Made by a program: the position numbers and the translations under genes. Under the pieces are notes generated by a model. That model worked only from the letters and a program-made list of their open reading frames with translations, was not told the DNA's origin and made no database searches. Shown piece by piece: positions 44,156 through 53,297 of a stretch of DNA of 64,000 nt (position 1 is its first letter; each line of letters begins with the position of its first letter). Location of the stretch: the NCBI GenBank assembly GCA_024742485.1, contig JANSYK010000002.1, forward strand, positions 992,001-1,056,000, read 5' to 3'. Source of the DNA: Alphaproteobacteria bacterium. Lineage in GTDB: Bacteria; Pseudomonadota; Alphaproteobacteria; Rhizobiales; Rhizobiaceae.

Positions 44156-44749
44156 TCAATTGGCCACCGCGCTGATCGTGATCCAGGGTTCGACATCGCC
44201 GGCCAGCCCGCGCGATTCGCCCGTATCCGTCGTGTCAGCGGCAAATCCGGCATCGGCCAGATGATCCAGCAATGCCTCCCTTGAATAGAAGCTGTAATAG
44301 CGCCCGAGACTGTCCCGCCGGCTGCCCTCTCCGAGCTTCATCCCGATATGCAACAGGCCCTTGGGCAAAAGCGCCCGGTGAATGGCGCCCAGATGGCGCG
44401 GCAAATCCTCCGCAGCGGCGTGCAGCAAGCTGAAATTGGCCCATACGCCCTGATAGCGGTTCACCGCATCCAACGCGTCGAAGGTCAGGTGCCTTGCGCC
44501 GATCCCATGGGTGTCATTGGCCCAGCGCACCATCTCCTCCGATCCATCGACCGGGTCGACCCGCAGGCCGTGGTCGCGCATGATGACGGATGAATCGGCC
44601 GGTCCGCATCCAAGATCCAGAACCAGGCCGCCTGGCTCTATGCGCCCAATAAAGGCCATCAGCGTCGGATCGGGCGATTTGCGGCCGGTGTGTCCGGCAT
44701 ATTCCGCGACCCGTGCATCATAAACGCCGATTGTTTCCCTGTCCGCCAT
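44156..44749 (-). CDS. Class I SAM-dependent methyltransferase
   Basis: 197 residues from ATG 44749. Motif I LVLDLGCGPADSSVIMRDHG, acidic motif II VDPVDGSEEMV, and motif III-like FDALDAVNRYQGVWANFSLLHA. Substrate unknown. The start ATG overlaps the dehydratase stop as TGATG, so it is translationally coupled. Confidence 0.87.
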   Translation of the reverse strand: MADRETIGVYDARVAEYAGHTGRKSPDPTLMAFIGRIEPGGLVLDLGCGPADSSVIMRDHGLRVDPVDGSEEMVRWANDTHGIGARHLTFDALDAVNRYQGVWANFSLLHAAAEDLPRHLGAIHRALLPKGLLHIGMKLGEGSRRDSLGRYYSFYSREALLDHLADAGFAADTTDTGESRGLAGDVEPWITISAVAN

Positions 44750-45693
44750 CACACACCCTCCGATTTCGGAATGAACCAATCCGGCTGCGCATTGGCGCCG
44801 CAGACCAGAACAGCCACCCGCTCTTCCGGCGCCGGTGTGTAGGCGCCGGAGGTCAGCGCCGCCAGGGCCGTCGCTGCTCCCGGTTCACCGACAATCCGCA
44901 CATCATCCCAAAGGCGCTGTTGAGCCTGCGTGATGTCCGCATCGGACACCAGGACCGAATGCGCCGGCGCTTCGCCAAGGATCCGGAACGCCCATTCGCC
45001 GAGCGTTGCCGCACCCAGCGCACTGGCAGCAATGCCGGTGCCGGAAATCTCGATCTCGCGACCCTTCGAGAACGCTGTTGCCAGTGTCGCAGTGCCTTCC
45101 GATTCGACCGCAACAATCCTGACCCGCCCGGCAAACCAGCTTGCAATGCCGCCAATCAGGCCGCCGCCGCCGACCGACACCACCAGCGTGTCGAGCCCGG
45201 GAAGCTGGTCCTCGATCTCCAGCCCCAATGTGCCCTGGCCGGTCAGAACCAGCGGATCATCATAGGGATGCACCAGCCGCGCGCCGATTTCTTCCGCATG
45301 GGCAACGCACCGGTTCCAGATGGCCGTCATGTCGGTGCCGGCGACAATCACCTCCGCCCCGAAACGGCGCATCCGTTCGATTTTGACTGGTCCGGCGAAA
45401 TCCGGTGCAAAAATGGTCGAGCGCACACCCAGCTTGGTTGCCGCATAGGCGAGCGCCGCGCCATGATTGCCGCCGGAAAAGGCCACCACGCCACCGGATT
45501 GAAGATCGCTGGACAGGAGCGTGTTGAAGGCGCCGCGCACCTTGAAGGAGCCGGTGTGCTGAAACTGTTCGAGTTTGAGCGACACCGGACCGGTGGCGCT
45601 GAGGGTGCCGGCCTCGATATCCAGCACCGGTGTGCGACGGATGTGGGGTTGAATGCGGTCATGGGCGGTCTTGATGTCGGCTTGTGAAATCAC
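44749..45693 (-). CDS. PLP-dependent threonine/serine dehydratase-type enzyme
   Basis: 314 residues of the beta (fold type II) PLP family: PLP lysine K51 in TGSFKVRGA, asparagine loop SGGNHG, and phosphate-binding SVGGGGLIGGIA. Typical reaction is deamination of threonine or serine to 2-oxo acid; the lack of an ACT domain points to a catabolic or racemase-type member. First gene of a two-gene operon with the methyltransferase. Confidence 0.87.
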   Translation of the reverse strand: MISQADIKTAHDRIQPHIRRTPVLDIEAGTLSATGPVSLKLEQFQHTGSFKVRGAFNTLLSSDLQSGGVVAFSGGNHGAALAYAATKLGVRSTIFAPDFAGPVKIERMRRFGAEVIVAGTDMTAIWNRCVAHAEEIGARLVHPYDDPLVLTGQGTLGLEIEDQLPGLDTLVVSVGGGGLIGGIASWFAGRVRIVAVESEGTATLATAFSKGREIEISGTGIAASALGAATLGEWAFRILGEAPAHSVLVSDADITQAQQRLWDDVRIVGEPGAATALAALTSGAYTPAPEERVAVLVCGANAQPDWFIPKSEGV

Positions 45694-45944
45694 GCTGGAT
45701 TCTCCGTCTTCTTCGGCCGGAGCCTCGTCTTCCGGGCGTCGGATGTCAAACGGTTTGAGATGAAAAAGTCCGCTTTGGCATGGAAGGCCCGTCCTGTATC
45801 AATCGGTACGGATTGCGCTATGGTCGGCCTCCGAAACCAAGGGCAGCAGCATGGCCGAAACCCGGCTTGTTCCGGTCAACGGCCATAGGGTGTCCATGGC
45901 CCAGCAACAACAGTGCACGTATCCGCACTGAGGAAAGGTATTCG

Positions 45945-46730
45945 ATGAAAACCGGTCCGGTCTGCATCATCACCGGTGCCAGCGGCGGCATCGCCTCCGG
46001 CATTGCCCGCGAATTGAGCGCCCGGGACTATCGTCTGATTCTGCTGTCCCGCAGCGGTTGCGGTGATCTGGCTGAAGAGCTGGATCAGACCGGCATTGCG
46101 GGATCCGTTCTGGTCGAAGCCGATATGGAGGCGGCGGCTGCGCTGGCAATCGAAAGACACGGACGCCTCGATTGTGCGGTCTTTAGCGGCGGACGGCAGG
46201 CCGATATTCTGAAAGCCTATGATATTGCGCCCGCGCCGCCGGCCAGCGGAGAAAGTTTCTCCTTTGATCCAGCCTATCTGCGCGAACCCTTCGACATTCC
46301 GTTCGAGGCCTGGCACGCCAATTACGACATGAATGTTCTGGGGCCGATGCGATTGCTGAAGGCCGTTCTGCCGCCCATGCGAGCCCAGGGCGCCGGTGCA
46401 TTCGTTGCCCTATCAGGGATCGAGGCGCTGCAGCCGCGCATGCCCTATCCGCTGGGCCCCAACCGTCTGGCCCTGCACGGTTTCGCCAAATTGCTATCGG
46501 ACCGTTTTGCCGGTGACGGCATCCGCATCAATTGCGTCGCGCCCGGTTTGATGGAAAATGCCGCTGATGAATTTCCCGATGGCTGGAAGGAAATGGTGCC
46601 GGCGGGCCGCTATGGCGCGGTTAGCGAGATTGCCGCCACGGTTGCGTTTCTTCTGTCACCGGAAGCTGGATACATCACCGGTCAGACCCTCGTGGCGGAT
46701 GGCGGCGTCAACCGGAATGCCGGTCTGTGA
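45945..46730 (+). CDS. Short-chain dehydrogenase/reductase with altered catalytic motif
   Basis: 261 residues from ATG 45945, preceded by GAGGAAAGG. Rossmann motif TGASGGIASGIA at 10-21 and the C-terminal INCVAPG and YITGQTLVADGG segments are clear. The YxxxK catalytic motif is not intact: the expected region reads PYPLGPNRLALHGF, with the lysine replaced. It may be inactive as a classical oxidoreductase or use another base. The longer frame from 45780 is unsupported; the 251 bp upstream show nothing else. Confidence 0.85.
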   Translation: MKTGPVCIITGASGGIASGIARELSARDYRLILLSRSGCGDLAEELDQTGIAGSVLVEADMEAAAALAIERHGRLDCAVFSGGRQADILKAYDIAPAPPASGESFSFDPAYLREPFDIPFEAWHANYDMNVLGPMRLLKAVLPPMRAQGAGAFVALSGIEALQPRMPYPLGPNRLALHGFAKLLSDRFAGDGIRINCVAPGLMENAADEFPDGWKEMVPAGRYGAVSEIAATVAFLLSPEAGYITGQTLVADGGVNRNAGL

Positions 46731-46820
46731 AGGGCGGTGAGGGCGGCCGCATTGGGTGTTTTCCCCGGACGGATTCTGTCATACACCGGCCCTTCGCATT
46801 CAGATTGGAACACCCCGCCC

Positions 46821-47384
46821 ATGACCACCGATACAGCCCGCAAGCAACGCTTCACCCGGATCATTCTGGCCTATCCGTTCGCGCTCATTCTGGTTGGCCT
46901 CGCCATCAATGCCGCGCTGTTCGGAGTATCCCCCGCCGAAATCTCCCTGCCGTCGAAAGACATAGTCGTTGCTTTGGTCGTTGCGGCGGTTTTGCTGGTG
47001 GCCAACCATACCTGGCTGATTACCAGCACCGAACTGACCCGTCTCAGATACGGCCTGCATGCAACGCCCGAAGAATGGAAAGCCAGCGGAACCAGCCCCG
47101 ATGAGGCGTCAGCCCAGGGCGTCCGGGAACTGGAAAGGCGGCACAATGCGCACAGAAACGCGACCGAAAACACGGTCTATTTTGCCTTCGCGATTCTGCT
47201 GATGAGCGTGGTGACACCAACGGTTATTGCACTGCAGGTATGGATTGCGGTGTTCGCGATCGGGCGATTGGGTCACACCTATAGCTACCTTCACGGCAAG
47301 GACGGCACCCGGGGCCTTTTCATGAGCATGAGTTTGCTGGCGCTGTACGGCTCCGTCAGCTATCTGGTTATCAGTCTATTCTAG
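46821..47384 (+). CDS. MAPEG family membrane protein
   Basis: 187 residues, four hydrophobic segments. RLRYGLHATPEEWKASG, ELERRHNAHRNATENTVYFAFAILL and FAIGRLGHTYSYLHG match the MAPEG core (the ER-x-x-N-x-x-E-N-like motif is RRHNAHRNATEN). Members conjugate glutathione or make eicosanoids in eukaryotes; bacterial roles are unclear. A glutathione S-transferase gene converges with it. Confidence 0.82.
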   Translation: MTTDTARKQRFTRIILAYPFALILVGLAINAALFGVSPAEISLPSKDIVVALVVAAVLLVANHTWLITSTELTRLRYGLHATPEEWKASGTSPDEASAQGVRELERRHNAHRNATENTVYFAFAILLMSVVTPTVIALQVWIAVFAIGRLGHTYSYLHGKDGTRGLFMSMSLLALYGSVSYLVISLF

Positions 47385-47412
47385 GGCAATTCGAGGCGCG
47401 CCGGGCACGACT

Positions 47413-48222
47413 CTATGCCGTGTGAGCGGCCAGAAACGCATTCCATTTGCTCTCGACCTCCGGCCAGATGTTCAGGCCTTCCTCGCGCATTTTTTCAGCG
47501 CCTCCGGCATCGATATAGTCGCTGATGGCGCTGTAGCTCGGTCGTGCCTTTGACGCGTCGAACCAACGCCCGACCAACGGCGTGCGGTCGGTCCACAGAC
47601 CCGCAAAGCCGAGACGGTCCAGCCGGTCCACATAGGACAGGATCGCCGTGTCGGCGATGCTGTAATCGTCGCCCAGCAACCATTCGGACCCTGCCAGCGC
47701 CGTCTGCATGTCGTCGAACATGCGCCACAGGGTGAAAAAGGCAGCATCAACATGGACCGAGGCGAGGCCATGTTTCATCACGTCACGCCGTTTTGAGGCC
47801 GTGGCGGGATTGGCCATTTTGGCAATCGAAGCCTCGATCTGTTCTGGCGTTTTCGTTGCCAATGTGCGCTGCCGATTGACCGTTGAAAATGTCATAGTGT
47901 TGATCGCCGCATGAATGTCGATGCAACGGGTCAGCCAGATGCGCGCGATCGTTTTGGCCGCCGTTTCGGTCGGCATGAGCGGGTTTTCGGGGCGCAGCTC
48001 ATCGACATATTCAAGAATGACGCTGGATTCGACGACCACCAGATCGCCATCGACCAGGGTCGGCACGACACCGTTCGGATTGAGCTTCAGATAGGCCGGA
48101 TCATTTTGCTCGCCTTTCGGCAGATTGATGGGGCGGCTTTCCCATTCAATCCCTTTTTCTGCGAGCCCGATGCGAACCTTGGAGGAACACACACTCGAAT
48201 CGCCATGGTACAGTGTCAGCAT
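47413..48222 (-). CDS. Glutathione S-transferase family protein
   Basis: 269 residues. Thioredoxin-like N-terminal domain with LYHGDSSVCSSKVRIGLAEKGIEW, the cis-proline/glutathione-binding NGVVPTLVDGDLVVVESSVILEYVDE, and a longer than usual helical C-terminal domain with YSIADTAILSYVDRL. Cytoplasmic conjugation or isomerisation of electrophiles is the family role. Confidence 0.9.
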   Translation of the reverse strand: MLTLYHGDSSVCSSKVRIGLAEKGIEWESRPINLPKGEQNDPAYLKLNPNGVVPTLVDGDLVVVESSVILEYVDELRPENPLMPTETAAKTIARIWLTRCIDIHAAINTMTFSTVNRQRTLATKTPEQIEASIAKMANPATASKRRDVMKHGLASVHVDAAFFTLWRMFDDMQTALAGSEWLLGDDYSIADTAILSYVDRLDRLGFAGLWTDRTPLVGRWFDASKARPSYSAISDYIDAGGAEKMREEGLNIWPEVESKWNAFLAAHTA

Positions 48223-48344
48223 CGTGTCAGTCTTTCGATTGAAGCAGAGTTAGTTTTGTTTTTGGAAGCGCGGTGCGGCCACGCAGGTTGAGGTAAAGTG
48301 TTAGCGCAGGATCGGTTTGCGGTCCATTGGGCACCCCGAGGCAG

Positions 48345-49400
48345 TTAGACAGGTGCGAGATCGGTGACCCGGCGATCATCGGTGGCGTTGCCGGTGTTGA
48401 CGGTTGAGACCGGCTCGAACAGCATGACCTCACAAACGCCCTCGACGGCAACGGGGCAATGTTCGACGCCGTGCGGGACGATGATGAACTCGCCCTCATT
48501 GACGGTCTCGTCCCGGTCGCGAAACTTCATCAGCAGCTTCCCCTTGTGCACGAAGAAAAGCTCGTCTTCGTCCGTGTGATAGTGCCAGGTGAAGGTCCCC
48601 TCGAGCTTGACCAGCTTGACATGCATGTCGTTCACCCGGCCGGCGATGCGCGGGCTCCATGTGTCGTGAAAGGTTGCAAAGGAACGGTCGAGGTTCTTTG
48701 GCCCATGGGGCGAGATATGATTGTTCACCCCCGCCACATCCCGCTGGATGGCGCGCAACTGCGTTTCCAGTTCCGGGCTGTCGGCGGGGTAGTCGCCATC
48801 AAGCGCGGCGGTGCCGATGGTGAACCCGGCGGCCCCTGTCTTGCGCACTTTTTCGATGCGCTCCTTACTCCCGATGGAACCGGCCATGATGACCGGTTTG
48901 TCGACCGCGGCGCAGACGGCAGCCATGAGACCGGTGACATTTTCGGAGGATCGAAACGCCAGCAGGTCGAGGCCGTGCACACCCTCATGCGCGGCCAGTT
49001 GCTCCGCGCTCGCGACAATTTCGTCAATCGATCCGGCGAGAACACTCGGATGCCCCTCGATGCGGCCGGGGAAGGGATAATAGTGAATGCCCGATCCATC
49101 GAGGATTGGCAGGACAGCATCGACATTCGTGCCGCCGAGAAGAATATCGATGCCGATCTCGACCGCCGCCTTTGCCGAGGTGATTTCGCTGCCCCGGTCG
49201 AGTGAAACCACTTCAAGGTAACTTGTCGCTCCGCCGGCCTTGATGGCCGCGTTGAGCTTTTTCAGACGCTCGAAGGGCAGCCCGACATCCTTGAACCCGA
49301 TGTGATGCACACCGGCCGACAGGGCGGTTTCCAGATGCTGTTCAGCATCCTCGACCGTCATGTCGTTTCGAGTGAGCATGAAGATAAAGCGTAGGCCCAT
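48345..49400 (-). CDS. TIM-barrel plus cupin fusion protein
   Basis: 351 residues. About 1-235 form an alternating beta/alpha pattern of a TIM barrel (LRFIFMLTRND, HHIGFKDVGLP, YLEVVSLDRG, IDILLGGTNVD, PVIMAGSIGSKERI, AAGFTIGTAALDG), like HisA/HisF or lyase-type barrels. About 255-345 form a cupin with metal ligands in TWHYHTDEDELFFVHKGKL and GEFIIVPHGVEHCPVA. The N-terminal glycine loops suggest a phosphate ligand. I know no characterised example of this architecture. Single gene. Confidence 0.75.
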   Translation of the reverse strand: MGLRFIFMLTRNDMTVEDAEQHLETALSAGVHHIGFKDVGLPFERLKKLNAAIKAGGATSYLEVVSLDRGSEITSAKAAVEIGIDILLGGTNVDAVLPILDGSGIHYYPFPGRIEGHPSVLAGSIDEIVASAEQLAAHEGVHGLDLLAFRSSENVTGLMAAVCAAVDKPVIMAGSIGSKERIEKVRKTGAAGFTIGTAALDGDYPADSPELETQLRAIQRDVAGVNNHISPHGPKNLDRSFATFHDTWSPRIAGRVNDMHVKLVKLEGTFTWHYHTDEDELFFVHKGKLLMKFRDRDETVNEGEFIIVPHGVEHCPVAVEGVCEVMLFEPVSTVNTGNATDDRRVTDLAPV

Positions 49401-49489
49401 GCCGTTGCACCCCTGTTAACCGCCACCGATTGTTTGGCGCACCATTATGTCAAGACAATATCACTATGCCGCGTCTTTGGCGGCAAGTG

Positions 49490-49918
49490 TCAACCGGTCT
49501 GACTGTATGTCCTGTTCTGCGATGTCAAATACTGGTGGAAGCCATAGACATCGAGAAGAAGACTGATGATCATCGTCGTCACCACATACCAAAGCCAGAT
49601 CGAAAACACCGAGAGCATTTCCTGATCAAGCGCTTGCCGGAACAACCATGGGATCGTCAGCAGCCACCACACCTGACAGATGCCGATGAGGCGACTGAGT
49701 GGGGCATGACGGTGGATGTATCCGGCTGAAAGCAACATGGCGATCAGGCCGGCAAACACGACAAATCCAGCAGGCCTGTTGATGAAAACGAGCCCACCAA
49801 TCGCCTGCGGAAGGATCAGGGCAGGTCCCCATAGTCTCAGGCCACCTCGTGCCTGCGTTCGGATGCCCTTGATCATGTCCAGCGGGTCGGTAAACACTTC
49901 CAGCAAACGATTGCTCAT
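49490..49918 (-). CDS. Small integral membrane protein, unknown
   Basis: 142 residues with four hydrophobic segments (e.g. LILPQAIGGLVFI, GFVVFAGLIAMLLSAGYI, ICQVWWLLTIPWLF, WLWYVVTTMIISLLLDVYGF). No family recognised. Starts MSNRLLEVFTDPLDMIKGIR, 45 nt downstream of a VOC gene on the same strand. Confidence 0.7.
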   Translation of the reverse strand: MSNRLLEVFTDPLDMIKGIRTQARGGLRLWGPALILPQAIGGLVFINRPAGFVVFAGLIAMLLSAGYIHRHAPLSRLIGICQVWWLLTIPWLFRQALDQEMLSVFSIWLWYVVTTMIISLLLDVYGFHQYLTSQNRTYSQTG

Positions 49919-49963
49919 GGGTCTGATCTTCCTGCTTCCTTGCGCGCCCTTCCTCCCGGTATC

Positions 49964-50356
49964 TCAATCAGGTGGCGCAATTGCCTCATCCGCCGCACCC
50001 AGATTAAGCAGGTTGCCATCCGGATCAACGATATGCGCTTCGATCATGCCCCAGGGTTTCAGGCTCGCCGGAACATAGCGCGGGATGCCCACGGCCGGAA
50101 GAGACAGGTTTTGCCATTCGCGGGTCAGCGCGCTGATATTGAGGATGCGCACATAGGCGCTGTGCCACGGGTCTTCAGGTTTTTGGTCTGGGCGCGGCAC
50201 GAAATGGAGTTCCAGGCCATCGCGGCGAATGATCAGATAGCCCTGATCATATCGGTCGACTTCATGGAACCCGAACTGATGATAGAACGCTGCGGTCCGG
50301 TCGAAATCATTCGAAATCAAGATCGGAACGCCCGACAGGAACTGGCCGATCATCAT
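49964..50356 (-). CDS. VOC (glyoxalase/bleomycin-resistance-like) protein
   Basis: 130 residues: SGVPILISNDFDRTAAFYHQFGFHEV at the N terminus, LELHFVPRPDQKPEDPWHSAYVRI in the middle and EAHIVDPDGNLLNLG at the C terminus, the pattern of bleomycin-binding-type VOC proteins. Probably sequesters or converts a small molecule. Divergent from the DUF1428 gene. Confidence 0.85.
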   Translation of the reverse strand: MMIGQFLSGVPILISNDFDRTAAFYHQFGFHEVDRYDQGYLIIRRDGLELHFVPRPDQKPEDPWHSAYVRILNISALTREWQNLSLPAVGIPRYVPASLKPWGMIEAHIVDPDGNLLNLGAADEAIAPPD

Positions 50357-50451
50357 TGAACTCCTGTAATGTCTGGTCTCATCGCGGTTATAAACACCTG
50401 CCGGGGATATGTGGAGAGACGTATTGGGCGCAACGCCAAAGGAGCAAGGAT

Positions 50452-50808
50452 ATGTATGTCGCAGGATTTGTCATTCCCGTGCCGGAGGACAAACGGGAAA
50501 CCTATCGCCAGTGGGCGGTTAAATCCGCAAAGCTCTTTCGGGAGCTTGGGTGCATCGAAATCGTCGAATCCTGGGAAGACGACGTGCCGGATGGCAAGTT
50601 GACCGACTTCCGGCGTGCCGTTGCTGCAAAAGCCGGTGAGAAAATTGTCCTGTCCTGGCAGATCTGGCCCGATCGCGCGACGGTCGATGCCGCCGAGGCA
50701 ACCATGCGCGATGATGATCGCTTTGCTGTTCCCGATGATATCCCTTTTGACGGCAAACGGCTGATTATGGGCGGCTTCGAGCCGATCCTGGCGATGGGCC
50801 GGGATTAG
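50452..50808 (+). CDS. DUF1428 family protein
   Basis: 118 residues from ATG 50452, preceded by AAAGGAGCAAGGA. Sequence MYVAGFVIPVPEDKRETYRQWAVKSAKLFRELGCIEIVESWEDDVPDGKLTDF and DPDI-like DDIPFDGKRLIMGGFEPIL matches DUF1428, a ferredoxin-like alpha/beta barrel family of unknown function, often found near VOC genes as here. Confidence 0.87.
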   Translation: MYVAGFVIPVPEDKRETYRQWAVKSAKLFRELGCIEIVESWEDDVPDGKLTDFRRAVAAKAGEKIVLSWQIWPDRATVDAAEATMRDDDRFAVPDDIPFDGKRLIMGGFEPILAMGRD

Positions 50809-50951
50809 CCGCGTGTCGTCAGCGATACCCTTTGCACAGCCAAGGCGGATCGCATTCAAACCAGTGGTTTTGTGTGCTGAATAATTGCAGTAGGGTTTCA
50901 TTGCTTCGCGTCAGATTCGTTGACGCTCAGGATATCGGGAAACGGTGAGAA

Positions 50952-51407
50952 TTGATGATGAATATGCCCCGGATTGCCACGCTTGCCTGTGGCCTAATTG
51001 TTCTGCCGGCGCTGGGCGAACCCTCCGCCGTTCGCGCCAGTGAACTCATGACCGCCTGTTCAGCGGATATCGCATCCCAATGCAAGGGCGTGTCCGAAGG
51101 TCGGGGCCGGATTTCCGCGTGCCTGTACGGGCATGATGACAAGTTGTCACCGGCCTGCAAACCGGAAGTGGCCAAGGTGACGACCGGTTCGATGTTCAAG
51201 CGCATGATCCCGGCCGGCATCCGCAATTTGAACAACACGCCATATGAGGCCGAACTGAGAAATGCCTGCAATTCTGACATCAAGTCCCTGTGTTCAACGG
51301 TCGCGGCGGGCGATGATCGTCTCCTGGCTTGTCTCTATGCGTTTGGTCACAAGGTCAGTCAGACCTGCCGGTCGGAAGCCAAGACCGTACTTGAACACCT
51401 GAAATAA
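50952..51407 (+). CDS. Secreted cysteine-rich (GLG1/Cys_rich_FGFR-like) repeat protein
   Basis: 151 residues with a signal peptide (ATLACGLIVLPALG) and two repeats each with four cysteines: ACSADIASQCKGVSEGRGRISACLYGHDDKLSPAC and ACNSDIKSLCSTVAAGDDRLLACLYAFGHKVSQTC. This matches Cys_rich_FGFR repeats first described in Golgi protein 1; bacterial members are periplasmic and uncharacterised. Single gene, convergent with dctM. Confidence 0.82.
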   Translation: MMMNMPRIATLACGLIVLPALGEPSAVRASELMTACSADIASQCKGVSEGRGRISACLYGHDDKLSPACKPEVAKVTTGSMFKRMIPAGIRNLNNTPYEAELRNACNSDIKSLCSTVAAGDDRLLACLYAFGHKVSQTCRSEAKTVLEHLK

Positions 51408-51429
51408 GTTGGGTCGGAGCAGGCACTGC

Positions 51430-52737
51430 TTATTGGGATGGAAGCCACAGTGCCAGTTGCGGAAACGCGATCAACAGGGCGACGAGCAGCAGTGAACAGC
51501 CGATGAACGGGAAGGCCGACGTATAGATTTCGCGCATGGTCGTGCCCGGTGGCGACACCCCTTTCATGACGAATAATAAAAGCCCGAAGGGTGGTGTCGT
51601 GAAGCTGATCTCCAGCGCCAGAAGCATGATGAGCCCGAACCAGATCGGATCGAATCCGAGCGTCAGCGCCAGCGGAAAGAAAATCGGCACCGTCAGCAGC
51701 ATCATGGAAATCTGTTCCATGAACATGCCGAGCAACAACAGGACGGCAAACATCACCAACAGCATGGCAAGCGGCGCGAGGTCATAGGATGTGGCCCAGG
51801 TAACAAGGCCCCGCGAGGCGCCGGAAAAGGCCAGAAGCTGGCTGAAGGTCGCGGAGCCGAAGACGATCAGATAGGCCATCAGCGTGACCCGCAACGCGCC
51901 CGTCACCGATTTGCGCATCGCCATCCAGCTCAGGCAGCGAAAGACCGCCGCAAGGATCAGCACACCCAGCGCGCCGAACGCGGCGGCCTCGGACGGCGTC
52001 ACGAAACCGTTGATCATCAGGGCGATGATCACCACCATCACCCCGACCATCGGTACCACATCGCGCAAGAGCAGCAGCAGTTTTTGCGCGAGCGACAGCG
52101 GTTCCACATCATAGGCCGGCGCGGCATCGGGATCGATCCTGGTCTGCAGCCAGATCGTGCCGATATAGAACGCCGCCAGGATCAGCCCGGGAATGACGCC
52201 GGCAATCAGCAGGGCGCCCACATCGATCTGCGCCAGCGTCGCCAGCAGCACGGCAAGCGCCGATGGTGGAATGATGATCGCCAATCCGCCGGTGCCCAAA
52301 ATCGGCCCGATGCTCATATGGGACTTGTAGCCGCGGCGGCTCATCTCCGGCACCATCAGTGAGCCGAGCAGGGCGGTGGATCCCATCGAAGAGCCCGACA
52401 GGGTGGAAAATCCCGTGCCGCCGAGCACCGTGACATAGCTCAGCCGTCCGGGAAGCCGGCCCAGCAGCTTGTCGATCGCATTGAACATCCGGGCCCCGAG
52501 CCCGGTATGGAAGAAGATTTCACCCATCAGCAGAAACAGCGGGATGGGCACCAATGCGTATTTGGTCAGCGCGCCCAGGCCGTTGTTCAGAAGTTGGCCG
52601 ACACCGCGGTCGCCACCCATGAAGACCCATGCGCCAATGATATTGGCGGCCAGAAAGGCCAGGGCCACCGGCATGCCCACCGCCATCAGGACAACGATCG
52701 TGCCCACCAGAAGGGCGAGTGCCTCATACCATTCCAT
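51430..52737 (-). CDS. dctM: TRAP transporter large membrane subunit (DctM)
   Basis: 435 residues from ATG 52737, which overlaps the dctQ stop (TAATG). About 12 membrane spans, with GMPVALAFLAANIIGAW, GRLPGRLSYVTVLGGTGFSTLSGSSMGSTALLG and ITPSE-like GFVTPSEAAAFGAL signatures. It drives sodium-dependent uptake of an organic acid with DctQ and DctP. The longer frame to 53052 lies inside dctQ. Confidence 0.93.
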   Translation of the reverse strand: MEWYEALALLVGTIVVLMAVGMPVALAFLAANIIGAWVFMGGDRGVGQLLNNGLGALTKYALVPIPLFLLMGEIFFHTGLGARMFNAIDKLLGRLPGRLSYVTVLGGTGFSTLSGSSMGSTALLGSLMVPEMSRRGYKSHMSIGPILGTGGLAIIIPPSALAVLLATLAQIDVGALLIAGVIPGLILAAFYIGTIWLQTRIDPDAAPAYDVEPLSLAQKLLLLLRDVVPMVGVMVVIIALMINGFVTPSEAAAFGALGVLILAAVFRCLSWMAMRKSVTGALRVTLMAYLIVFGSATFSQLLAFSGASRGLVTWATSYDLAPLAMLLVMFAVLLLLGMFMEQISMMLLTVPIFFPLALTLGFDPIWFGLIMLLALEISFTTPPFGLLLFVMKGVSPPGTTMREIYTSAFPFIGCSLLLVALLIAFPQLALWLPSQ

Positions 52738-53243
52738 TATTCGTGAATTCCCGCTTCGCCGGTGTGCATCAGCTCCGAGCCGGTGACAAATCGCAAGAAC
52801 TCGATCGCCATCAGGCCAAAGCTGAGCGGGAAGGCAAATGTCAGCAGCCACCGCGGATAGTAATAGGCCCGCGTATCGACATCGCCGCGCTCGATATTGG
52901 TCAAAAACAGTTCGGCGCCCTTCCAGGCAAGGATGACGCAAACGGCAACACAGGCCAGTGCGACCGTCCGGCTCAAAATCCGGCGCGGATATTCCGGCAG
53001 GGCGGACGTCACCAGCTCGATGTGAACATGGCCTTTCTCCCGCACGAGCCATGGCGCGCCGAGCATGGTCATGTAAAGCAATCCGTATTCAGCGGATGTG
53101 AACAGCCAGGCAAAGGGCTGCAAACCGAAATTGCGCATCATCACCGATGTGATGACGGACACCATGAGCCACACCAACGTCGCGCCGGCGGCAAACGCCA
53201 TGGCGTAGAGCAGGGCCGTATAGGCTTTTTCGATTGCCTTCAT
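52737..53243 (-). CDS. dctQ: TRAP transporter small membrane subunit (DctQ)
   Basis: 168 residues from ATG 53243, four hydrophobic segments and the conserved DctQ region FTSAEYGLLYMTMLGAPWLVREKGHVHIELV. The frame continues upstream to 53297 across the hairpin, but the start at 53243 fits the family better. Confidence 0.88.
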   Translation of the reverse strand: MKAIEKAYTALLYAMAFAAGATLVWLMVSVITSVMMRNFGLQPFAWLFTSAEYGLLYMTMLGAPWLVREKGHVHIELVTSALPEYPRRILSRTVALACVAVCVILAWKGAELFLTNIERGDVDTRAYYYPRWLLTFAFPLSFGLMAIEFLRFVTGSELMHTGEAGIHE

Positions 53244-53263
53244 CTGTTCCGCCGTAAAAGCTT

Positions 53264-53289
53264 CGGGCCCGCCTCGATTGGCGGGCCCG
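53264..53289 (-). terminator. Strong hairpin between dctP and dctQ
   Basis: Perfect 10-bp GC-rich stem CGGGCCCGCC / GGCGGGCCCG with a 6-nt loop, 8 nt after the dctP stop. On the transcribed strand it is followed shortly by CTTTT. It may partially terminate or protect the dctP part of the transcript. Confidence 0.65.
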
Positions 53290-53297
53290 CTTGGCAA

